DNA of 61,109 bases from Microcoleus sp. CSU_2_2 (GTDB lineage: Bacteria; Cyanobacteriota; Cyanobacteriia; Cyanobacteriales; Microcoleaceae). The notes below the pieces were generated by a model. It was given only the letters and a program-made list of their open reading frames with translations. It had not been told where the DNA came from and ran no database searches. Below are positions 27,841 through 39,000 of this stretch, one piece after another. The stretch's first letter is position 1; each line of letters starts with the position of its first letter. The stretch covers positions 1 to 61,109 of the forward strand of contig JAAUPI010000003.1 of assembly GCA_012035135.1 (NCBI GenBank). The letters run 5' to 3'. The translations under genes were made by a program, and so were the position numbers.

Positions 27841-28701
27841 TCAGCTTATATTCTTTCTTGCAAGAATGGAAATAGCACTGCATTCACGTTTTTGAAGCAT
27901 CAGCGTATCTAACTCATCAAAGCGATCGCGATAAAACTCTTCAGCTAGTTCTAAGCTTTTATCAAAAAGTGCGATCGTTTCCACAATACTATCTTTAGTA
28001 CCCTTGACTGTATTTTTTCCTAAAGAGCGGCGGATACCTTCAAGAGCGATTCTATCAAATCTAGAGTAACAGTAGTAGCCACTATCAACTATTGTGTAAC
28101 CTAGAGCTTTAATACGTTCTATCGTCGCTTGTCTGGAAAAACCCAAGTGATAGTGTTCGTGCTTTTCCCAAGCTACCTTGCGACAATATTCAATGTCGGC
28201 TTCAAATTCTGGACGCTCGTTAAAATGAGGAGTATCAATGTACAAATACCCACCAGGTTTAACCGAGTTTGCCATGAGAGATAAAGCAGAAAAGTAGTCT
28301 TCAATGTGTTCTAGAGTTTGAATTGAGAAGACAAAATCAAACTGCTGACTAATTATGCCTTTAGAACAATCTACTTCAATAAAATGGAGCCTTTTACAAG
28401 ATTCAAACAATGTTTTTGTCTGATTTGGAATATACTTAGAGCTTATGTCATGGCAAAAAACTTCGGTGCTGGGGAGTAGTAGAGCTAGTGCGGCTTCGTG
28501 AGAGCAACTTCCCGAACCAAATGAACCTATCGTTTCAAAATCAATGCTGATTTCACGTAACATCCTGGCCATAGGTACCCAAGAAAGTAACAAACGAGCT
28601 AGCGTAGTTAGATGAAATTGGCTCCAATATTCAATCAAATCAGAGGTCATCATTTCTTTGAGATGCTGTTTCACTTCTGGTCTAATATTCAGATTATTCA
28701 T
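27841..28701 (-). CDS. Class I SAM methyltransferase (glycan-locus, first)
   Basis: 286 residues. Motif I is atypical (FETIGSFGSGSCSHEAALAL), followed by FCHDISSKYIP, FDFVFSIQTLEHIEDYFSAL and VKPGGYLYIDTPHF, as in Methyltransf_11/23 proteins. Lies 8 bp downstream of the second methyltransferase gene. Likely decorates a sugar (O-methylation), by neighbourhood only. Confidence 0.8.
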   Translation of the reverse strand: MNNLNIRPEVKQHLKEMMTSDLIEYWSQFHLTTLARLLLSWVPMARMLREISIDFETIGSFGSGSCSHEAALALLLPSTEVFCHDISSKYIPNQTKTLFESCKRLHFIEVDCSKGIISQQFDFVFSIQTLEHIEDYFSALSLMANSVKPGGYLYIDTPHFNERPEFEADIEYCRKVAWEKHEHYHLGFSRQATIERIKALGYTIVDSGYYCYSRFDRIALEGIRRSLGKNTVKGTKDSIVETIALFDKSLELAEEFYRDRFDELDTLMLQKRECSAISILARKNIS

Positions 28702-28709
28702 GATAGGTT

Positions 28710-29456
28710 CTATTTGTCCTTAATGATTTTTTCTTCCCGATCGATCGATTCTTCTTCAGAAACTCGCCAAGCCAAACCAAAAACTTTAAAATATAAACTC
28801 CAGTTTTTGTTCTGGGCTAGATCTGCAATCGACCAAGGCCAAGCGCGATAAACCCGATACTCCCAATGAGGTTTGGGAAACGCCACCGAAAGGTAAGATA
28901 AAACTAACTCAGGAGTCATTTCTTGCTTATGATGGTGGGAGTTATTACTATTAGGACGAAAATCCTTAAAATGATCCGGTACCCAGCGACATCCTGTTGT
29001 ATCACCAGTAGCTTTAAGATTTTGCCAATATTCAAAATTAGGGGTTGTCAGCGCAAAAACCTTCTTCGTATTTTGAGCGCAGAACTCAAAAAAGCTGGCA
29101 GAATCAGCAGGTTTTATATGTTCTATTACTTCCATCGCCAATACCAAATCGGAAGAAAGATCGCGTTTAGTGGTAAAGGGATTGATGGCATCGACTCCTT
29201 GTTGTGCTAGATGTGCTAAGATTTCTGCATCTGTTTCAGCACCGATGTAAGATGGCGTACTAGCTTTAGAAAATTTATGAAACCAGGATTTCATAGGCCT
29301 GGTTCCGCATCCCACATCCAAGCAAGAAGAAAGTTGTAATTTACTTGACTTAACGAGTCCATCAATCACGGGTTCTATTCGATAACCGGAAAAAGAATCT
29401 ATTTCTGGTTGTTTCAATGATAAATGTTCGGGAGTAGCCGTCAACGTTTCTGTCAT
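28710..29456 (-). CDS. Class I SAM methyltransferase (glycan-locus, second)
   Basis: 248 residues. Motif I is CLDVGCGTRPMKSWFHKFSK, with GAETDAEILAH, LVLAMEVIEHIKP and FALTTPNFEYWQNL. Lies between the 2177-residue glycosyltransferase gene (16 bp upstream) and the first methyltransferase. Tight spacing marks a transcription unit. Sugar methylation is a plausible role, but the substrate is unknown. Confidence 0.8.
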   Translation of the reverse strand: MTETLTATPEHLSLKQPEIDSFSGYRIEPVIDGLVKSSKLQLSSCLDVGCGTRPMKSWFHKFSKASTPSYIGAETDAEILAHLAQQGVDAINPFTTKRDLSSDLVLAMEVIEHIKPADSASFFEFCAQNTKKVFALTTPNFEYWQNLKATGDTTGCRWVPDHFKDFRPNSNNSHHHKQEMTPELVLSYLSVAFPKPHWEYRVYRAWPWSIADLAQNKNWSLYFKVFGLAWRVSEEESIDREEKIIKDK

Positions 29457-29472
29457 AATAACTCTCTTTTTT

Positions 29473-32400
29473 TTAGGTAGATGCTTTATTTTTTAGTCGT
29501 TCTTGTTGGCAACAGGTTACATCTAATTTTTCCATACCGTAGGCGATCGCATTCGGCAGTAAGTCAGCAAACTCACTCATGATTTCAGTGCTAGTATCGT
29601 AAGTAATCCGATGCCACTGGTCTTCCAAGTTAGGAAGTTCTGCTGCTGCTTTGGGATTGTTTCTTTCTAACCACTTAGCATAAGTGGATGAAAGATTAAC
29701 AGTTTGTATTGGTACTTTGCGTATTGCTACGGGAACTTTAGTGCAGCGATACTGACTTGGCGTTTCCTTAAGGGCTTGTAGCAGTAAATACCACGTCCAG
29801 TAATTAAGAAATCTTGGAATTTTTGATAGGTATGGCTTAACCCAATCGCGATGCACTAGCATCACTCCTGGAGTAACTCGCTTCCACATCAACTGAATTA
29901 AATCAGCTCCAGAAACTGTCTGAGTATCAGATAAGCAGCCATAAGAATTGCTGTTGATAACTAACACAGACTCAGGGCTGGCGGCTTTTAGATGCTTGTC
30001 GATCTCAGTGTAAATTCCTTGAGATAAGACATAGCCTCCTGAAACCAACAAAATCCAGTCTTCCTTAACTTGCGAAACCACCTCCTGAAAATGTTGGAAA
30101 ATTTCAAAATAATCAACCTGCGGGTAAAGATAGTGAAAATTAGCTTTTTCTGCTGTAGCTGTACTAAGACAGTAGGCTGTAGCAGCGATGGCGTACTTAG
30201 TGCCAAAATCTGACCAACTTATTTCAGATTCTTCAATGGTCAAATTAAAGCTTCCGGAAAGTAAGTAATCGTAAATCAAAACTGCTACATCAGAGACAGA
30301 TTGCCGGGGTATGGGGGGATGAAGATCTTGGCTAACATCTTTGCTAACTAGTTGACGCATCCAACGTTTAGGACTGTTGACAAGATGCTCAAACCAATTT
30401 TTGGTTATTTTTTCAGTTGAGTAGAGTTCGATAGTACGTTGGCGCGCTTGTAAAATTTCCGCTTGCACTTGTGCAAAGTTAGTTTTCAGATAAGCTAACT
30501 TAGCTTTCCAGTTACCATTATATTCTACTAAGAAGTGTTCCCCTAAACCGAGTTCTCGAACAACTTGAATATGTTCGGGAGTAGCAGTTGCTAGTACAGG
30601 AATTCCTAGTGCTAATGCCTTAATCAAGCGATTGGCATTTTTGGCAAGATTCCACTCCGTAGGTTCCAAAGGAAACAGAAGTAAATCAAACTCTGTCAAC
30701 ACTCGATCTACGGTATAGATATCAAACTCGATATTGCCACCTTTTGTAACTGTTGTAATCGGTTCGTCAATATTAACAAGTTCCAGTTGTAATGCACCTT
30801 CAGGAGCGCCGAACCAGCCAATTCGTTTTAACTCAGAACGCGGTTGCCGCTGCACTGAATCAGAGATAATATCCACAGGATTCTCCAACACGAAAACATT
30901 GGGATGGTACTTGGTAGCAAAATCAGTTAGATATTCACTGCCAACTGTTACTAAATCAGCAGAATTCATGAAGGCAATCAAATCGTCTTGAGTTCCCTGT
31001 GTTGGTAAGGCATAGTTATCATCAAAATCATAGACAATTAGAGCCTCCTTATTTTTAATCTGTTGAATTTTGTCAAAAGGTCGGACTTTTTGATAAACGT
31101 ATACGTCGCAATTATCCGCATGACCGATGGTCACTTTGTGACCTGCATTTTGCAGACAATCAACTAGTTTCCATACTCTCAATCTGGCGCTGGCTTTAGA
31201 GTAATCGCCAAAAGGTACAAAGCAGAAATGAAGCGGCTGAAATCCTGTGCTACCATCAGCAATGGTTAGGTTAGCAGATGCTAACCACAACTCTCCTCCT
31301 TGAGTAGTTGGTAAGTCGATGTGAAAAACAGCATAAAGTTTTTCAGGTGCATCTGGAGCAACTTTCTGGAGATCGACAGACAAATGTGTCGTTGACCAGC
31401 CAGATCCAGTACCAACAGGAATCGACTCTTGATGAATTTTCTGAGTGAGTTCTCTGTCTGCAAACAAAATCAAAATTAGAATTGGTCTATGCGAATTACG
31501 CAGGCACAATTTCAAGGAAGCATTCAATATTGCACGATCTGGACGTTTGGATATTTCAACGATTTGGCGCAGATACGAGCGGGGTTTTGGTTGCAGAACT
31601 TCTTCAAGCTGAAGATGCAAGAGGGTTTCGTTGTTAACAGGTTCTCCTGTAGCAGGTGCGTGACTTAGATTAACAATATTAGTGTTCAGCTTCCATTTGG
31701 GTCTAATCCCTAAGTTCCAACTAGGAAGTAACAAATTATCTGAGGAGCGATCGCAACCTTGTTTAGCAGCAGTAAACTTGGAATTTTGCAGTAAATTCTT
31801 GCTCAGATTCCCCTCAAAAACTGCTTCAGATAGGGGGCGGTTCTGAGAGACAACGGATGTAGTTGTTAATGACAACTGTTGTTGGTATTTAATTTTTATT
31901 TCTTGGTTCTTTTCTTGATTAAGATGCTTGACGACTTTGAGAATTTCATCGATCCGCCGATCGAAAGTATGATTTTGGCGGATGTATTGAGATAACTCAA
32001 TTCGTTGCTCCCAATTTGTGACTCGTTCTTCCGAGCAATCTTTAATTAATTTCGGTAATTCTTTAGCTTCGCTGTAGGTAACAACTCGATCGCCAAATAT
32101 TTCTGACAAGCCGGATACTTTGTCCGATATAATTGTTGCTCCACAAGCTGCTGCATCAAATAAACGATTAGAAATGAAACCATTTTGACTCATTGTCTGC
32201 CAGTGATCGTTTAGCAAGACGCTGCAATGGCTGTAGTAGCGATTTAGTAAATGGTTGGGAATGTGTTTTCCTTTCAAGCATCCCGCTGGCAGAAAAGACT
32301 CCCAACCTGTACCGTAGACATCGACGTTGATACCGCTTTCGATCGCATCGCGAACAATTTGTCTGTAAACTTTTCTAGCATTACCGACAAACAGTACCTC

Positions 32401-35400
32401 ACCAACATCTGGATCGCCATCTAAGTCAGGATGGAATAAATCTGGATCTGTACATTGCAAAAGTGACTGAACTGGAACTGTCACTTCTTTACTTAATTTT
32501 TCAGCATATTGTTGTGAAGCAACGAACACACGATCGTACTTTTCATACTCTTGAACAGAAACCCGATCGGGGTGACTAATATTCCAGATTAAGTTAATGT
32601 GGTAAGGTTTTGGTTGATAGCTGCTCAAACCTCGCAAAACAATTACTACATCATCTCCGTAGGCTTTGGAGGTATCCCATTCTGGCAGAATATCGATGCG
32701 TACCGAATGTCCTTGCCGTTCAAAAGCTCGCTTCATGCCTAGAGCAAAATGATAATCTCCCCACTCCTGTGCTTCTGCCAAACTAGGTACGCCAATCTTA
32801 ATGCTGATGCGGAATGTCAAGCTCATTTTATCTCGCAGAGCAGTATAAACAGTATGAGCACGGTGTTTATAGTTGTGATCCTTAAGGACTATTTGCTGTA
32901 GTTTTTCTACTAAAGCCAGACGTTTTGGTTCGTCAGTTAAATACTCTCTAAGCAGTTGCTCTAAAGATTCCTTTGAATCATAAGTTGGCAGCAAACCGCC
33001 AAATACTTCTTGACTGCCAATCTTGCCATTAGTTATGACTAAAGCGCCTGCTGCTAGGGCATCAAACACGCGAGAATTCACTGAACCCCATTCTTTAGTT
33101 GCCAAATTGGCATCGTCGATTACAATTTTGGTTGCAGCATAAACTTTTGGCATTTCTGTATAAGGCAATGAGCCTCTATACCAAGTTTTGAATTTTTCTA
33201 ACTTCTCCCAGTTATAACCGTATAAGGCAAAATTGAATGGGAGATTATTTGGTTCGAGAAAGTCAATAATTTCTCTGGTAACATCCCAATAACTACCTGT
33301 AAAACAATAGTCTGAACTGAACTTAGTATCGACTGTTTTTTGGTAGAAACGTTCTGGATTAGTAGCAATTCGCACTAAGGTAACTGGTTTAGATAGCTTT
33401 TGTTGTAGATAAGCAGCAGATTTTTCTGAAGAAGACCAGACACAATCATAATCTCCCACCCATTCCTGGGATATTAATCGTTCAAACCAATTGCGTGCCC
33501 ACATAACTTTTACAAGGCTATGTTTAGCATTTTTTATTAATTGCAAATCGTAGTCGTCGCGCATGACTACAATAACATCTAGCCCAGCCATGTCGTACCA
33601 CTCTGATTCTTTGGAAAGATAGAAAACATCCCAACCAAATTCTTGTACCAGTTGTTCGCCTAATTCAAAAGCTGTGAAATAATCTCCGGTAGAAGAGGCA
33701 AGTTCGGCTTCAGTAACTGCAAATCCTATCCGCAAGGGATGCGCATTCCAAGATGAATCTTTGCTAAAGAAATCTCTGAGATGATTGCGGCGCACAAAGT
33801 AGCCGAAGCGATTTTCCAGGAGATGGCGGTTATTTGCCATTCGCTGTTTAAATTCAGGTTTTTGGTTGAATCGTGTAAATCCGCGATGATGCAATGCTGT
33901 TAAGTTGTTGGCACAAACAATTTCTTTGCCAAGGATTTGTTCGATTGAAAGGGACAAGTCTACATCTTCATACCCATAAAAATAGCCTTCATGAAATCTT
34001 CCAACTGCTAGAAAATCCTCGCGACGACACATCATTGTTGCACCGGTGACAGCGGGTACTCGCCAAGGTAGATTACTAATATCTATGAACTCAGGTGTAT
34101 AACGTAGATCGAAGGGGCGAAATGGCAGATTTGGCTCGTCAAAGTTAAAACTAATACCCAGATGCTGTGTTTGCGTAGCAGTTAAAGATTCATCTGATTC
34201 TGGAGTGTCAAGTAATTTTATGCCGACAAGACCCACTCGATCGTCTTGCATGATTTTAACTAATTCAGGAATGATATCTTCGCAAAATATAATATCGTTA
34301 TTGACAAATAAAAGCAGTGGCGATCGAGTCTGGCTAACTGCTAAATTGTTGGCTTGAGCAAAAGAGTGGTTGTGGGATAATTTTAGTGTCTTTATAGGCA
34401 ATTTATTGCCCCATTCTTCACATACTTTTAAACTCTCATCCTCCGAGCAATTGTCAACAACTAATATTTCCAGGTTCTGATAAGAATTATTCTGATTCAA
34501 AGCTTGAAAAAATGTTTTTAAAAGTTGTGCGCCATTGCGGTTGACAATTACCAAAGCAACTGATAATTCTTGTGTTACTAATGATCGAGATGTTTGCAGA
34601 CTGACGGGTTGGTGATATACTAAATGGCTAAATGAAGAGCGATCGCTTACTCCAGAAATACTATCGTGCCTTTTTCCAACACAGCCAATCAACTGCTGGA
34701 CGGGTGAACCAGTTAAATGTTGATTAGTTTGACTAATTTTTACACTAATTTCAATTGTTTCATATTGGCGAGGTAAGAAGTTGCTAATTTCCATTAAAAA
34801 TCCATAGCAACCATGATTATTAAAATGTTGAGATAGATCGTGACGAAATTTATTAGCCACACAGGTGCCAACAAAATTATTGTCAACAAAAATATCAACA
34901 GAAATACTTCGATCGGGCTGATGTGCATTTCTAACCCAACCGGAAACAAAATTTTTGTCTACTAAATCAATAAATCCTTCAAAAGATAGTGCTGTTTTTA
35001 TTGGCTCTATTCCTTTGGAAATCTCTATCAATCGGGAATGGGCTTCGGTTAAATTGGGATTAATAGCAATAGCCTGTTGATAAGCATCAATAGCTTTATG
35101 ATGTTGATTTTTAGCAACTAAAGCATTGCCCAATCCTAAGTATAATTCAGCATCATCTGGCTGAAGTTCTAGGGCTTTTTGATAGCTTTCTACATCTGTG
35201 CGATCGCGGTCAATTGCTTGACGATAGTAGGAGAGTGCTAAATCGAGATGCGATTTAACTTGTTGGTGCAATGCGCGGTTCAGTTTTTCTTCAATTTGAG
35301 GTAAGTCTAGTTGGAGTTGCATAGCTTCACGATAAGCCCCGATCGCCTCTTCCCATCTCTCCAACTTCACTAAAGCTTCGCCCAAATTATAGTGAGACCA

Positions 35401-36006
35401 ATGGAAATCTGGATTTAGCCCGATCGCACTTCTGTACGCCTCAACCGCCTCCTCCCATTTCTGCTGCTTAATCAGACTATCCCCTAAATTATTGTGCGAC
35501 CAACAAAAATCAGGATTTAACTCAATAGCCAGACGATATGCAGCAATCGCCTCATCCAACCTTCCTTGTCCTTGCCAAATATCACCTAAATTGTGGTGAA
35601 CTTCCCACAATTTAGGCTGAATTTTTAGAGCTTTTTTATAAACTATTACTGCTTCGTCCAACTGACCATTTTTAACAAAAGCATACCCCAAACTTTGAAA
35701 AATTTCTGCTGAATTAGAGTCTAGCTCCAAAGCTTTTCGATAGGAAGAAATAGCTTGATCCCACTCTCCCTTTTTTGCCAAAGCTTTCCCCAAGCTGTAG
35801 TGGGGTTTGGCAGCATTGAAGTTAGCTGCTAAACTCAAAGAAGAATGCTTTTCTTGCTTCATATCTTGTTCCCCAGATTTCGAGACAGCCATTTTTAAAT
35901 TAACCGCTTGTGGAGGTAAAATATCGGGAGAATCTTGGTGCGATAAAACGGATAAATCCGAATGGTTGTTGATGGGAAATGCAATGATTTTGGATTGGTT
36001 GCTCAT
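29473..36006 (-). CDS. 2177-residue TPR multi-glycosyltransferase
   Basis: Order by residue: about seven TPRs (60-340; SWSHNNLGDSLIKQQKWEEA); a beta-sandwich-like FEGFIDLVDKNFVSGWVRNA domain (344-440); GT2 (480-755; ALVIVNRNGAQLLK, LFVNNDIIFC, FHEGYFYGYEDVDLSL); a CgeB-like GT-B module (757-1055; SVNSRVFDALAAGALVITNG); a second, similar module (1063-1410; FISNRLFDAAACGATIISDK); a beta-rich stretch (about 1440-1575); a third GT-B-like module (1590-1860; NRLIKALALGIPVLATATPE); and a GT-A-like end domain (1905-2110). No signal peptide or membrane helix is seen, so it should act in the cytosol. It looks like a single-chain assembly line for an oligosaccharide. The ATG at 36004-36006 is used. Acceptor unknown. 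Confidence 0.85.
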   Translation of the reverse strand: MSNQSKIIAFPINNHSDLSVLSHQDSPDILPPQAVNLKMAVSKSGEQDMKQEKHSSLSLAANFNAAKPHYSLGKALAKKGEWDQAISSYRKALELDSNSAEIFQSLGYAFVKNGQLDEAVIVYKKALKIQPKLWEVHHNLGDIWQGQGRLDEAIAAYRLAIELNPDFCWSHNNLGDSLIKQQKWEEAVEAYRSAIGLNPDFHWSHYNLGEALVKLERWEEAIGAYREAMQLQLDLPQIEEKLNRALHQQVKSHLDLALSYYRQAIDRDRTDVESYQKALELQPDDAELYLGLGNALVAKNQHHKAIDAYQQAIAINPNLTEAHSRLIEISKGIEPIKTALSFEGFIDLVDKNFVSGWVRNAHQPDRSISVDIFVDNNFVGTCVANKFRHDLSQHFNNHGCYGFLMEISNFLPRQYETIEISVKISQTNQHLTGSPVQQLIGCVGKRHDSISGVSDRSSFSHLVYHQPVSLQTSRSLVTQELSVALVIVNRNGAQLLKTFFQALNQNNSYQNLEILVVDNCSEDESLKVCEEWGNKLPIKTLKLSHNHSFAQANNLAVSQTRSPLLLFVNNDIIFCEDIIPELVKIMQDDRVGLVGIKLLDTPESDESLTATQTQHLGISFNFDEPNLPFRPFDLRYTPEFIDISNLPWRVPAVTGATMMCRREDFLAVGRFHEGYFYGYEDVDLSLSIEQILGKEIVCANNLTALHHRGFTRFNQKPEFKQRMANNRHLLENRFGYFVRRNHLRDFFSKDSSWNAHPLRIGFAVTEAELASSTGDYFTAFELGEQLVQEFGWDVFYLSKESEWYDMAGLDVIVVMRDDYDLQLIKNAKHSLVKVMWARNWFERLISQEWVGDYDCVWSSSEKSAAYLQQKLSKPVTLVRIATNPERFYQKTVDTKFSSDYCFTGSYWDVTREIIDFLEPNNLPFNFALYGYNWEKLEKFKTWYRGSLPYTEMPKVYAATKIVIDDANLATKEWGSVNSRVFDALAAGALVITNGKIGSQEVFGGLLPTYDSKESLEQLLREYLTDEPKRLALVEKLQQIVLKDHNYKHRAHTVYTALRDKMSLTFRISIKIGVPSLAEAQEWGDYHFALGMKRAFERQGHSVRIDILPEWDTSKAYGDDVVIVLRGLSSYQPKPYHINLIWNISHPDRVSVQEYEKYDRVFVASQQYAEKLSKEVTVPVQSLLQCTDPDLFHPDLDGDPDVGEVLFVGNARKVYRQIVRDAIESGINVDVYGTGWESFLPAGCLKGKHIPNHLLNRYYSHCSVLLNDHWQTMSQNGFISNRLFDAAACGATIISDKVSGLSEIFGDRVVTYSEAKELPKLIKDCSEERVTNWEQRIELSQYIRQNHTFDRRIDEILKVVKHLNQEKNQEIKIKYQQQLSLTTTSVVSQNRPLSEAVFEGNLSKNLLQNSKFTAAKQGCDRSSDNLLLPSWNLGIRPKWKLNTNIVNLSHAPATGEPVNNETLLHLQLEEVLQPKPRSYLRQIVEISKRPDRAILNASLKLCLRNSHRPILILILFADRELTQKIHQESIPVGTGSGWSTTHLSVDLQKVAPDAPEKLYAVFHIDLPTTQGGELWLASANLTIADGSTGFQPLHFCFVPFGDYSKASARLRVWKLVDCLQNAGHKVTIGHADNCDVYVYQKVRPFDKIQQIKNKEALIVYDFDDNYALPTQGTQDDLIAFMNSADLVTVGSEYLTDFATKYHPNVFVLENPVDIISDSVQRQPRSELKRIGWFGAPEGALQLELVNIDEPITTVTKGGNIEFDIYTVDRVLTEFDLLLFPLEPTEWNLAKNANRLIKALALGIPVLATATPEHIQVVRELGLGEHFLVEYNGNWKAKLAYLKTNFAQVQAEILQARQRTIELYSTEKITKNWFEHLVNSPKRWMRQLVSKDVSQDLHPPIPRQSVSDVAVLIYDYLLSGSFNLTIEESEISWSDFGTKYAIAATAYCLSTATAEKANFHYLYPQVDYFEIFQHFQEVVSQVKEDWILLVSGGYVLSQGIYTEIDKHLKAASPESVLVINSNSYGCLSDTQTVSGADLIQLMWKRVTPGVMLVHRDWVKPYLSKIPRFLNYWTWYLLLQALKETPSQYRCTKVPVAIRKVPIQTVNLSSTYAKWLERNNPKAAAELPNLEDQWHRITYDTSTEIMSEFADLLPNAIAYGMEKLDVTCCQQERLKNKAST

Positions 36007-36088
36007 ACCCTGTACCTGTTATATTTTGAGACAAGTGAATCCGTTTAATTTATTGTTCGGTTGACCGACTCAGCTATCCGGAAAAATT

Positions 36089-39000
36089 CTAAACTTTTGC
36101 TAGTTCGATCGCGCGATTGTAAGCCTCGATCGCACCATCGATCTCACCTTTTTCTTGCAAAGCATCACCTAATTTATGGTGGACTTCCCAGATGTCTGGT
36201 TTCAATTCAATGGTTTTTTCATAACATCCGATCGCTTCATCCAACTGACCCCAACTGTTTAAGACTTCTCCCAAACTCTGATAAGCTTGAGCCAAATTGG
36301 GATTTAATTCGATCGCTTTTCGATAACAGGCGATCGCTTCTTCCCGCCGATCGAGAGTTGCCAAAGCTTTGCCCAGACTGTAATGAGAACCATCGAAATT
36401 CGGGTTCAATCCTATTGCTTGTCGGTAAGCCGCGATCGCCTCTTCCCACTTGCCCTGAAGGCTCAAAACTTCTCCTAAATTGTGATAAGCATCGGCATAA
36501 CTCGGCTGCAACTGAATCGCACGCTGGTAACACGAAACGGTACGCTCTAACTTGCCCTGCTGTAACAAAGTATTGCCCAGAGTAAAGTGTTCCTCAGCCG
36601 TTGCCCAATTGATATCTAAAGTGAGAGCTTGATACCAGCAATCTGCCCCTAATTTTGGTTGACCAGACTGCACAAATATCTTAGCTAAATTTCGGTAAGC
36701 CGATGCTAAATTTGGGTTAATTTCAATTGCTTTGCGGTAACAAGCAATTGACTTTTGCCACTGTTTTTGCTGAGCATAAAGACTGCCTAAATTGGCATGA
36801 ACTTCAGCAAAATCTGGATCGATTTCTAGGGCTTGAGCGTACCAATACCAGGCCGCGTCTAGTTTGCCCATCGCTTGGGTAGAATTACCCAAAATCTTGT
36901 AGGCAAGTGCCACTTCTGGTTTGATTTCAATAGCTTGCTTGCACTGTGCGATCGCCTCCTCATATTTCCGCTGGCTGTAATAAGATTCTGCCTGTTTAAT
37001 GTATGTTTCTGCATCGTGATGAGGGACTATCGGAGCAGGTTGGCGATCGCCCTTTGGAGGCGCGGATAATGCTACAATTTGCCCAGATTTTGCATGACCT
37101 TTGATCGGAGTATTTACCCGTGCTGCGGACGCTAAAGTATTCCCAGATTTATGCTGATTTGGCAAACTATGTTTGTTAAGTTCGGCCACTCTTTTGAAAC
37201 AGAGCGCAGCTTCATCTAACTTACCTTGCTGTTTTAATGCTTTCCCCATATTGTGATAAGCCCCAGCGAAGTTTGGGTTTAACTCGATCGCGCGGCGGTA
37301 ACAGGCGATCGCCTGAGTCATTTGACCTTGTTTAAACAAACTATTACCCAGTTTCAAATGTTGCTCTGACGGCACTTTTTCCGGTTCCAAAGAATACGCT
37401 TCGTACCAGCACTCATTCGCCTCTTCCTGCTTGCCTGCCTGCGTCCATACCCTAGCTAAATTACGGTAAGCTGCTGTTAAAGTTGGTTGAATAGCGATCG
37501 CATTTTGGTAACACGCAATGGCGGGTTGCCACTGTTTAGTCAGGGCATACAAACTACCAAGATTTACGTAGGTTTCCACATCATTAGACTTAATTTTGAT
37601 GGCTTTTTTATAGGACTCGATCGCCCCTTCTATATTCCCTTGCGCTTGCAAAATCTTGCCACACAGTTTGTAAGCAGCCACCGCATCTGGTTTAATTTCA
37701 ATAGCCCGCTTGCACTCAAGGATAGCCCGATTGAATTCCTTGCGATTGTAATAAGATTGTGCCTGTTGAATGCACGCATCAGCCGTTTCCTGTTTCCGAG
37801 AATCTGCTTTCAAACTGCTGTCAACAACTGTCACTGGCGACAAAACATCAGCCGAGTTTTGAGGCAGGGGGGTAGAGTTTTTTACCGAATGGGCGATCGC
37901 ATTTAACTGTTGCGGTACAGTATCGATCGATGCTGGTGGCTGAGGCTGCACGTTAGGTTTTTTGGCAGAGATTGTTGAACCGAGTTGCAAAGGATTAGTT
38001 GTCGGACTTTCCGACATCTGAAGCAACTCTGATTTCCCGTTCAAACTTAGAACTACTGTCTTAAACAAATCCCCAAAAATGTTAGCTGGGCGTTCAATGA
38101 GTTTTCGATAAGTGGCAGTTTCTTCGTTTAATTTTCTTTGACATTTCAGAGCATTTCCTAAATGTTGGTAAGCCTCGTTTGAATTGGGGTTTAACTCAAT
38201 AGCGTGGCAGTAACAGCGTATCGCCTGCGTTACTTGATTTTGTCGCAAAAAGTTATCGCCTAGATGAATATGTTCTTCCGGTGTTGCCTTAGCAGGTTCG
38301 AGAGAATACGCTTTAAACCAGCACTCATCAGCCTCCGACAACTGACCCATTTGCGTCCATACCCTAGCCAAATTTCGGTAAGTTGACGCTAAATCCGGCT
38401 GAAGGGAGATCGCTTTTTGGTAACACGCAATAGCGGGCTGCCACTGTTGTTCCTGAGCATAAAGTGTTCCCAAATTAGTATAAGCTTCAGCAAAATCAGG
38501 ATCGATTTCAATAGCCTTAGCGTACCAATTTTTCGCCTCCTCTACCTTGCCTTGAGCTTGCCTAGCATTCCCACAAATTTTATAGGCCCTCGCATCTGCT
38601 TTAACTTCAATTACTCGCTGACAAGCCGCCGCCGCCTGCTCAAATTTCCTTTGAGCATAAAATGCTTCTGCACCTTGAATGTAGACCTCAATATCATCAG
38701 GATCGCCGTTGAAAACACCACGTTCGCTATTAGTCTTTGTTGGAGCTTTGACCTGAATAGAATTGGCTTTTTGATAACAGACTAAAGCCCGTTCCCAATC
38801 TTTTTCTTGGGCGTATAAAGTAGCAAGATCGGTATAAACTTCGGCAAAATCTGGCTGAATTTCCAGAGCTTTACTATACCAATGCTTTGCCTTAGCTAAA
38901 TTGCCTTGTACTTGACTAGCCTTGCCCAAAGTTTTGTAAGCTGGTGCAAAATCAGGTTTTTGCTTCAGGGCTTGCTCGCAAGCAGCGACAGCATCATCTA

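Noticed and set aside
36237..36533. Antisense and alternate-frame ORFs within the TPR genes
   Set aside because: Shadow frames of the TPR coding sequence, with no independent motifs.
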